Shown piece by piece: positions 57,001 to 64,000 of a stretch of 64,000 nt of DNA; within the stretch, counting starts at the first letter, position 1; each line of letters begins with the position of its first letter. The position numbers were made by a program, and so were the translations under genes. The notes beneath the pieces were generated by a model that did not search any database, was not told where the DNA came from, and saw only the letters and a list, made by a program, of their open reading frames with translations. The stretch comes from Vespa crabro (lineage: Eukaryota; Arthropoda; Insecta; Hymenoptera; Vespidae). The stretch spans positions 1 to 64,000 of the forward strand of contig NC_060960.1 of NCBI RefSeq assembly GCF_910589235.1, read 5' to 3'.

Positions 57001-57101
57001 AATATAACTTTTTTACTATGTTTAAATACGCGTTTTTATATGATAATTGTCGAAAAACGTAATCGACATTCGCGAATTTCGGTATATGCGAAGATAAAAT
57101 C
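54034..57101 (+). repeat. Five-unit cassette followed by a copy lacking one unit
   Basis: First cassette, starts 54034, 54375, 54716, 55056 and 55397: K (caatgtcattg, atgcaaagat), L (acgaattttcgctcacatac), M (gttataaaaatg, gaaaagcg, ccatcgatg, aaaatgtg), N (agaacaatgc, cataaaatgaaac) and X (ctataataat). Second cassette, starts 55738, 56079, 56420 and 56761: K, L, N and an X-like unit. M is missing, so K and L lie 1704 bp from their counterparts but N only 1364 bp. Confidence 0.88.
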
Positions 57102-60100
57102 GTGAAATCTTTAATAATACTTGTGCCACAGTTAGAAAAATGTAACCAATCGATTCAGAACATTGCATTTAATAAGATCAAACATCTATTTTTTATTGGA
57201 ATCAAAGTTTTTAACATTCTTTCATATCGTATATACGATTTTTCACTCATATACGCGTATCGTCGAAAAACGAAAACTTGAAATCTCGTTCAATTTCATT
57301 GATTTTATATTCTATCGATGCAGAATATAGAATATAACAAGAATAAAACGTTTTTACTATGTTTAAATACGCGTTTTCATATGATAATTGTCGAAAATCG
57401 TAATCGACATACGCGAATTTCGGTATACGCGAAGATAAAATCGTGAAATCTTTAATAATACTTGTGCCACAGTTATAAAAATGTTACCAATCGATTCAGA
57501 ACATCGCATTTCATAAGATCAAACATCTATTTTATATTGGAATCAAAGTTTTTAACATTCTTTCATATCGTATATACGATTTTTCACTCATATACGCGTA
57601 TCGTCGAAAAACGAAAACTTGAAATCTCGTTCAATTTCATTGATTTTATATTCTATCGATGCAGAATATAGAATATAACAAGAATAAAACGTTTTTACTA
57701 TGTTTAAATACGCGTTCTCATATGATAATTGTAGAAAAACGTAATCGACATACGCGAATTTCGGTATATGCTAAGATTAAATCGTGAAATCTTTAATAAT
57801 ACTTGTGCCACAGTTAGAAAAATGTTACCAATCGATTCAGGACATTGCATTTCATAAGATCAAACATCTATTTTATATTGGAATCAAAGTTTTTAACATT
57901 CTTTCATATCCTATATACGATTTTTCGCTCATATACGCGTATCGTCGAAAAACGAAAACTTGAAATCTCAATCAATTTCATTGATTTTATATTCTATCGA
58001 TGCAGAATAAAGAATAACACAAGAATATAACGTTTTTACTATGTTTAAATACGCGTTTTCATATGATAATTGTCGAAGAACGTAATCGACATACGCGAAT
58101 TTCGGTATATGCGAAGATAAAATCGTGAAATCTTTAATAATACTTGTGCCACAGTTAGAAAAATGTTACCAATCGATTCAGAACATTGCATTTCATAAGA
58201 TCAAACATCTATTTTATATTGGAATCAAAGTTTTTAACATTCTTTCATATCGTATATACGATTTTTCGCTCATATACGCGTATCGTCGAAAAACGAAAAC
58301 TTGAAATCTCGTTCAATTTCATTGATTTTATATTCTATCGATGCAGAATAAAGAATATAACAAGAATATAACTTTTTAACTATGTTTAAATACGCGTTTT
58401 TATATGATAATTGTCGAAAAACGTAATCGACATACGCGAATTTCGGTATATGCGAAGATAAAATCGTGAAATCTTTAATAATACTTGTGCCACAGTTAGA
58501 AAAATGTTACCAATCGATTCAGAACATTGCATTTCATAAGATCAAACATCTATTTTATATTGGAATCTAAGTTATTAACATTCTTTCATATCGTATATAC
58601 GATTTTTCGCTCATATACGCGTATCGTCGAAAAACGAAAACTTGAAATCTCGTTCAATTTCATTGATTTTATATTCTATCGATGCAGAATAAATAATATA
58701 ACAAGAATATAACGTTTTTACTATGTTTAAATACGCGTTTTCATATGATAATTGTCGAAGAACGTAATCGACATACGCGAATTTCGGTATATGCGAAGAT
58801 AAAATCGTGAAATCTTTAATAATACTTGTGCCACAGTTAGAAAAATGTTACCAATCGATTCAGAACATTGCATTTCATAAGTTCAAACATCTATTTTATA
58901 TTGGAATCAAAGTTTTTAACAATCTTTCATATCGTATATACGATTTTTCACTCATATACGCGTATCGTCGAAAAACGAAAACTTGAATTCTCGTTCAATT
59001 TCATTGTTTTTATATTCTATCGATGCAGAATATAGAATATAACAAGAATATAACGTTTTTACTATGTTTAAATTCGCGTTTTCATATGATAATTGTCGAA
59101 GAACGTAATCGACATACGCGAATTTCGGTATATGCGAAGATAAAATCGTGAAATCTTTAATAATACTTGTGCCACAGTTAGAAAAATGTTACCAATCGAT
59201 TCAGGACATTGCATTTCATAAGATCAAACATCTATTTTATATTGGAATCAAAGTTTTTAACATTCTTTCATATCGTATATACGATTTTTTCGCTCATATA
59301 CGCGTATCGTCGAAAAACGAAAACTTGAAATCTCGTTCAATTTCATTGATTTTAAATTCTATCGATGCAGAATAAAGAATATAACAAGAATATAACTTTT
59401 TTACTATGTTTAAATACGCGTTTTTATATGATAATTGTCGAAAAACGTAATCGACATTCGCGAATTTCGGTATATGCGAAGATAAAATCGTGAAATCTTT
59501 AATAATACTTGTGCCACAGTTAGAAAAATGTTACCCATCGATTCAGAACATTGCATTTCATAAGATCAAACATCTATTTTATATTGGAATCAAAGTTTTT
59601 AACATTCCTTCATATCGTATATACGATTTTTCTCCCATATACGCGTATCGTCGAAAAACGAAAACTTGAAATCTCGTTCAATTTCATTGATTTTATATCC
59701 TGTCGATGCAGAATAAATAATATAACAAGAATATAACGTTTTTACTATGTTTAAATACGCGTTTTCATATGATAATTGTCGAAAAACGTAATCGACATAC
59801 GCGAATTTCGGTATATGCTAAGATAAAATCGTGAAATCTTTAATAATACTTGTGCCACAGTTAGAAAAATGTTACCAATCGATTCAGGACATTGCATTTC
59901 ATAAGATCAAACATCTATTTTATATTGGAATAAAAGTTTTTAACATTCTTTCATATCGTATATACGATTTTTCGCTCATATACGCGTATCGTCGAAAAAC
60001 GAAAACTTGAAATCTCGTTCAATTTCATTGATTTTATATTCTATCGATGCAGAATATAGAATATAACAAGAATAAAACGTTTTTACTATGTTTAAATACG

Positions 60101-62341
60101 CGTTTTCATATGATAATTGTCGAAAAACGTAATCGGCATACGCGAATTTCGGTATATGCGAAGATAAAATCGTGAAATCTTTAATAATACTTGTGCCACA
60201 GTTAGACAAATGTTACCAATCGATTCAGAACATCGCATTTCATAAGATCAAACATCTATTTTATATTGGAATCAAAGTTTTTAACATTCTTTCATATCGT
60301 ATATACGATTTTTCGCTCATATACGCGTATCGTCGAAAAACGAAAACTTGAAATCTCGTTCAATTTCATTGATTTTATATTCTATCGATGCAGAATAAAG
60401 AATATAACAAGAATATAACGTTTTTACTATGTTTAAATACGCGTTTTCATATGATAATTGTCGAAAAACGTAATCGACATACGCGAATTTCGGTATATGC
60501 TAAGATAAAATCGTGAAATCTTTAATAATACTTGTGCCACAGTTAGAAAAATGTTACCAATCGATTCAGGACATTGCATTTCATAAGATCAAACATCTAT
60601 TTTATATTGGAATCAAAGTATTTAACATTCTTTCATATCGTATATACGATTTTTCGCTCATATACGCGTATCGTCGAAAAACGAAAACTTGAAATCTCGT
60701 TCAATTTCATTGATTTTATATTCTATCGATGCAGAATAAATAATATAACAAGAATATAACGTTTTTACTATGTTTAAATACGCGTTTTCATATGATAATT
60801 GTCGAAAAGCGTAATCGACATACGCGAATTTCGGTATATACTAAGATAAAATCGTGAAATCTTTAATAATACTTGTGCCATAGTTAGAAAAATGTTACCA
60901 ATCGATTCAGAACATTGCATTTCATAAGATCAAACATCTATTTTATATTGGAATCAAAGTTTTTAACATTCTTTCATATCGTATATACGATTTTTCACTC
61001 ATATAAACGTATCGTCGAAAAACGAAAACTTGAAATCTCGTTCAATTTCATTGATTTTATATTCTATCGATGCAGAATATAGAATATAACAAGAATAAAA
61101 CGTTTTTACTATGTTTAAATACGCGTTTTCTTATGATAATTGTCGAAAAACCTAATCGGCATACGCGAATTTCGGTATATGCGAAGATAAAATCGTGAAA
61201 TCTTTAATAATACTTGTGCCACAGTTAGAAAAATGATACCAATCTATTCAGGACATTGCATTTCATAAGATCAAACATCTATTTTATAATGGAATCAAAG
61301 TTTTTAACATTCTTTCATATCGTATATACGATTTTTTGCTCATATACGCGTATCGTCGAAAAACGAAAACTTGAAATCTCGTTCAATTTCATTGATTTTA
61401 TATTCCATCGATGCAGAATAAATAATATAACAAGAATATAACGTTTTTACTATGTTTAAATACGCGTATTCATATGATAATTGTCGAAAAACGTAATCGA
61501 CATACGCGAATTTCGGTATATTCTAAGATAAAATCGTGAAATCTTTAATAATACTTGTGCCACAGTTAGAAAAATGTTACCAATCGATTCAGAACATCGC
61601 ATTTCATAAGATCAAACATCTATTTTATATTGGGATCAACGTTTTTAACATTCTTTCATATCGTATATACGATTCTTCGCTCATATACGCGTATCGTCGA
61701 AAAACGAAAACTTGAAATCTCGTTCAATTTCATTGATTTTATATTCTATCGATGTAGAATAAATAATATAACAAGAATATAACGTTTTTACTATGTTTAA
61801 ATACGCGTTTTCATATGATAATTGTCGAAGAACGTAATCGACATACGCGAATTTCGGTATATGCGAAGATAAAATCGTGAAATCTTTAATAATACTTGTG
61901 CCACAGTTAGAAAAATGTTACCAATCGATTCAGAACATTGCATTTCATAAGATCAAATATCTATTTTATATTGGAATCAAAGTTTTTAACAATCTTTCAT
62001 ATCGTATATACGATTTTTCACTCATATACGCGTATCGTCGAAAAACGAAAACTTGAATTCTCGTTCAATTTCATTGATTTTATATTCTATCGATGCAGAA
62101 TAAAGAATATAACAAGAATATAACGTTTTTACTATGTTTAAATACGCGTTTTCATATGATAATTGTCGAAAAACGTAATCGACATACGCGAATTTCGGTA
62201 TATGCGAAGATAAAATCGTGAAATCTTTAATAATACTTGTGCCACAGTTAGAAAAATGTTACCAATCGATTCAGAACATTGCATTTCATAAGATCAAACA
62301 TCTATTTTATATTGGAATCAAAGTTTTTAACATTCTTTCAT

Positions 62342-62355
62342 ATCGTATATACGAT
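62342..62355. repeat. 14-bp perfect palindrome in each unit (reference instance)
   Basis: The string atcgtatatacgat equals its own reverse complement. It sits at bases 125-138 of the 341-bp unit and is kept in the great majority of units. Exceptions mostly change one arm, for example gtatattcgat (14478, 28459, 31189, 33579, 35285), ttcgcatatacg (22993, 26068) and gtatgtacg (16513). It could form a small hairpin or cruciform or bind a dimeric protein; neither is shown by the sequence. Confidence 0.9.
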
Positions 62356-62366
62356 TTTTCGCTCAT

Positions 62367-62376
62367 ATACGCGTAT
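62367..62376. repeat. 10-bp palindrome with ACGCGT core (reference instance)
   Basis: The string atacgcgtat is self-complementary and lies 11 bp after the 14-bp palindrome. Variants include atacgtgtatcg, atactcgtatcg, atacgagtatcg and atacacgtatcg. A second ACGCGT (aaatacgcgtttt) lies about 115 bp further on in the same unit, so ACGCGT-cutting enzymes would cut most units twice. Confidence 0.88.
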
Positions 62377-62443
62377 CGTCGAAAAACGAAAACTTGAAAT
62401 CTCGTTCAATTTCATTGATTTTATATTCTATCGATGCAGAATA

Positions 62444-62465
62444 AAGAATATAACAAGAATATAAC
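62444..62465 (+). repeat. 11-bp tandem direct duplication (reference instance)
   Basis: The 11-mer aagaatataac occurs twice back to back at 62444-62454 and 62455-62465. Nearly every unit has both copies, with scattered changes (aagaatgtaac, aataatataac, aataaaac, ataactag). Four units have a single copy and are 330 bp long. Replication slippage or unequal exchange at this spot explains the only large length variant in the array. Confidence 0.92.
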
Positions 62466-62533
62466 GTTTTTACTATGTTTAAATACGCGTTTTCATATGA
62501 TAATTGTCGAAAAACGTAATCGACATACGCGAA

Positions 62534-62550
62534 TTTCGGTATATGCGAAG
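62534..62550 (+). other. CENP-B-box-like 17-bp motif (reference instance)
   Basis: The string tttcggtatatgcgaag fits nTTCGnnnnAnnCGGGn at 7 of 9 fixed positions: TTCG, the central A, and CG match, while the last two G are A here. Known biology: mammalian CENP-B binds a box of that form in centromeric satellites, and CENP-B-like, pogo-transposase-derived proteins occur elsewhere. The motif also has inverted ends, TTCG and CGAA, spaced by 7 bp. It is kept in most units. It is altered to attacgttatatgcg in a subset between about 23 and 38 kb and to tatgctaag in some units after 57 kb. Binding is unproven. Confidence 0.4.
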
Positions 62551-63922
62551 ATAAAATCGTGAAATCTTTAATAATACTTGAGCCACAGTTAGAAAAATGT
62601 TACCAATCGATTCAGAACATTGCATTTCATAAGATCAAACATCTATTTTATATTGGAATCAAAGTTTTTAACATTCTTTCATATCGTATATACGATTTTT
62701 TGCTCATATACGCGTATCGTCGAAAAACGAAAACTTGAAATCTCGTTCAATTTCATTGATTTTATATTCTATCGATGCAGAATAAAGAATATAACAAGAA
62801 TATAACGTTTTTACTATGTTTAAATACTCGTTTTCATATGATAATTGTCGAAAAACGTAATCGACATACGCGAATTTCGGTATATGCGAAGATAAAATCG
62901 TGAAATCTTTAATAATACTTGTGCCACAGTTAGAAAAATGTTACCAATCGATTCAGAACATTGCATTTCATAAGACCAAACATCTATTTTATATTGGAAT
63001 CAAAGTTATTAACATTCTTTCATATCGTATATACGATTTTTCGCTCATATACGCGTATTGTCGAAAAACGAAAACTTAAAATCTCGTTCAATTTCATTGA
63101 TTTTATATTCTATCGATGCAGAATAAAGAATATAACAAGAATATAACGTTTTTACTATGTTTAAATACGCGTTTTCATATGATAATTGTCGAAAAACGTA
63201 ATCGACATACGCGAATTTCGGTATATGCGAAGATAAAATCGTGAAATCTTTAATAATACTTGAGCCACAGTTACAAAAATGTTACCAATCGATTCAGAAC
63301 ATTGCATTTCATAAGATCAAACATCTATTTTATATTGGAATCAAAGTTTTTAACATTCTTTCATATCGAATATACGATTTTTCACTCATATACGCGTATC
63401 GTCGAAAAACGAAAACTTGAATTCTCGTTCAATTTCATTGATTTTATATTCTATCGATGCAGAATATAGAATATAACAAGAATAAAACGTTTTTACTATG
63501 TTTAAATACGCGTTTTCATATGATAATTGTCGAAAAACGTAATCGGCATACGCGAATTTCGGTATATGCGAAGATAAAATCGTGAAATCTTTAATAATAC
63601 TTGTGCCACAGTTAGAAAAATGTTACCAATCGATTCAGAACATTGCATTTCATAAGATCAAACATCTATTTTATATTGGAATCAAAGTTTTTAACATTCT
63701 TTCATATCGTATATACGATTCTTCGCTCATATACGCGTATCGTCGAAAAACGAAAACTTGAAATCTCGTTCAATTTCATTGATTTTATATTCTATCGATG
63801 CAGAAAAAATAATATAACAAGAATATAACGTTTTTACTATGTTTAAATACGCGTTTTCATATGATAATTGTCGAAGAACGTAATCGACATACGCGAATTT
63901 CGGTATATGCGAAGATAAAATC

Positions 63923-64000
63923 GTGAAATCTTTAATAATACTTGTGCCACAGTTAGAAAAATGTTACCAATCGATTCAGAACATTGCATTTCATAAGATC
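63923..64000 (+). repeat. Partial satellite unit at the right edge (5' part)
   Basis: The last 78 bases match the first 78 bases of the reference unit, ending in cataagatc. The array continues beyond the window. Confidence 0.93.

Larger units (their letters stand above)
62218..62558 (+). repeat. Consensus-like reference unit (341 bp)
   Basis: This unit carries the majority base at every position where I compared units, so it serves as a reference. It has 46 G and 52 C in 341 bp and 22 CpG dinucleotides. Its internal landmarks are: a 14-bp palindrome at 62342-62355, a 10-bp palindrome with an ACGCGT core at 62367-62376, an 11-bp tandem duplication at 62444-62465, a second ACGCGT at about 62485, a CATATG in the following tcatatga, and a CENP-B-box-like motif at 62534-62550. 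The string gtcgaaaaacg occurs twice, at 62378 and 62506. Two ATCGAT sites are also present. The unit has stop codons in the frames that give recurrent 61- and 75-codon open stretches, so it is non-coding. Confidence 0.9.
1..64000 (+). repeat. 341-bp satellite DNA array, head to tail, spanning the whole window
   Basis: Every part of the window can be laid onto one 341-bp unit. Landmarks recur in fixed order: gtgaaatctttaataatac, cagttagaaaaatgttacc, catttcataagatcaaac, atcgtatatacgat, tacgcgtatcgtcg, cgatgcagaataaag, aaatacgcgttttcatatg and gaatttcggtatatgcgaag. I traced 187 complete units between 181 and 63922. Most are 341 bp; others are 340, 342 or 344 bp, and four are 330 bp. All have the same orientation and no foreign insertion interrupts them. 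One consensus-like unit has 98 G+C of 341 (28.7%). Known biology: megabase satellites of this design make up centromeric and pericentromeric heterochromatin in eukaryotes. Placing this array at a centromere is inference. No gene lies in any stretch of the window. Confidence 0.97.
57102..64000 (+). repeat. More diverged satellite stretch without clear higher-order repeat
   Basis: Twenty full units and a partial one. Most have several private changes, for example gtaaccaatcg, tctcccat, atcctgtcg, aaatgatacc, gggatcaacg and gatgtagaataaat. Some marks are shared irregularly: gaatatagaatata with aataaaacg (57102, 57443, 59831, 60854, 63241); aataatata (58466, 59490, 60513, 61195, 61536, 63582); gtcgaagaacg (57784, 58466, 58807, 61536, 63582); tttcactcat. 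The unit at 62218 is consensus-like. I found no fixed multi-unit period, although the first two mark sets sometimes alternate at 682 bp. The sequence ends inside a unit that starts at 63923. Confidence 0.85.

Noticed and set aside
62442..62447. AATAAA polyadenylation signal in each unit
   Set aside because: It is a 6-mer expected by chance in 71% AT sequence, and there is no transcript unit to go with it.
62218..62558. RNA polymerase III promoter boxes or a tRNA-derived origin of the unit
   Set aside because: I found no A-box and B-box pair at suitable spacing and no cloverleaf. gattcagaac only vaguely resembles a B box.
181..64000. Open frames of 61-90 codons recurring in nearly every unit (two families of similar peptides)
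   Set aside because: They start at TTG or GTG, not ATG, and overlap in different frames. They end at fixed stops in the unit, and the 341-bp period is not divisible by 3, so they cannot continue between units. Substitutions fall without regard to codon position, and 1-bp indels shift them freely. They are repeat by-products.
1..64000. CRISPR array
   Set aside because: The units are about 341 bp and repeat over their whole length. There are no short constant repeats alternating with unique spacers, and no cas genes.
1..64000. Transposon or LTR-derived origin of the array
   Set aside because: I see no terminal repeats, target-site duplications, transposase or reverse-transcriptase fragments, and no difference between unit edges and interior.
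1..64000. Human alpha satellite (171-bp) because 341 is close to twice 171
   Set aside because: The two halves of the unit do not align with each other, and the CpG-rich AT-rich sequence does not resemble alpha satellite. Only the length is similar.
1..64000. Bacterial or phage repeat region
   Set aside because: Tens of kilobases of non-coding 341-bp tandem repeat with HOR structure has no known prokaryotic counterpart; it is typical of eukaryotic satellites.

Overview
The whole 64-kb window is one uninterrupted array of a single satellite DNA family. The basic unit is 341 bp, AT-rich (about 28.7% GC in a consensus-like copy), and always in the same head-to-tail orientation. Taking the g of the recurring gtgaaatc as the unit start, the window holds a partial unit at 1-180, 187 complete units from 181 to 63922 (mean 340.9 bp), and a partial unit from 63923 to the end. 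I found no gene, tRNA, rRNA, transposon insertion, inversion, CRISPR array or unique sequence. Open frames of 60-90 codons recur in every unit, but they are by-products of the repeat. They start at TTG or GTG, two of them overlap in different frames, and 341 is not a multiple of 3, so no frame passes from one unit to the next.

This points to a eukaryotic chromosome, most likely centromeric or pericentromeric heterochromatin. The consensus has 22 CpG dinucleotides where base composition predicts about 7. That is the opposite of the CpG loss seen in heavily methylated vertebrate and plant satellites, and fits a lineage with little germline CpG methylation, such as many insects; Hymenoptera are an example of AT-rich, CpG-rich genomes. 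The species cannot be fixed from sequence alone and I do not recognise the family.

The array is a patchwork of local higher-order repeats (HORs), recognisable from shared diagnostic substitutions and 1-11 bp indels. From left to right: a mixed block with 2046-2052-bp (6-unit) spacing at 1-5301; a 2036-bp 6-unit HOR in three copies at 5302-11409; a 682-bp dimer at 11069-12773; a 4421-bp 13-unit duplication (10057-14136 and 14478-18557); a 1023-bp trimer pair at 20606-22651; a mosaic at 22652-28458 with 683-bp and 4099-bp spacings; a 2730-bp 8-unit pair at 28459-33919; a 2389-bp 7-unit block at 34602-39038; a 1365-bp 4-unit HOR in three copies at 37674-41767; a 1704-bp 5-unit pair at 41427-44834; a mosaic at 43813-53010 with 2726-bp and 1021-bp spacings; a 5-unit cassette repeated with one unit missing at 54034-57101; and a more diverged stretch without clear HOR at 57102-64000.

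Two subfamilies interleave up to about 40.3 kb: a 341-bp form, and a 342-bp form carrying gctcagatac plus aaacattgaa. Beyond that point only the first is present. Each unit also carries a 14-bp perfect palindrome, a 10-bp palindrome, a tandem duplication of an 11-mer, and a 17-bp motif matching 7 of the 9 core positions of the mammalian CENP-B box. These are the best leads for function, and none is proof of it. All period and identity statements come from reading by eye.
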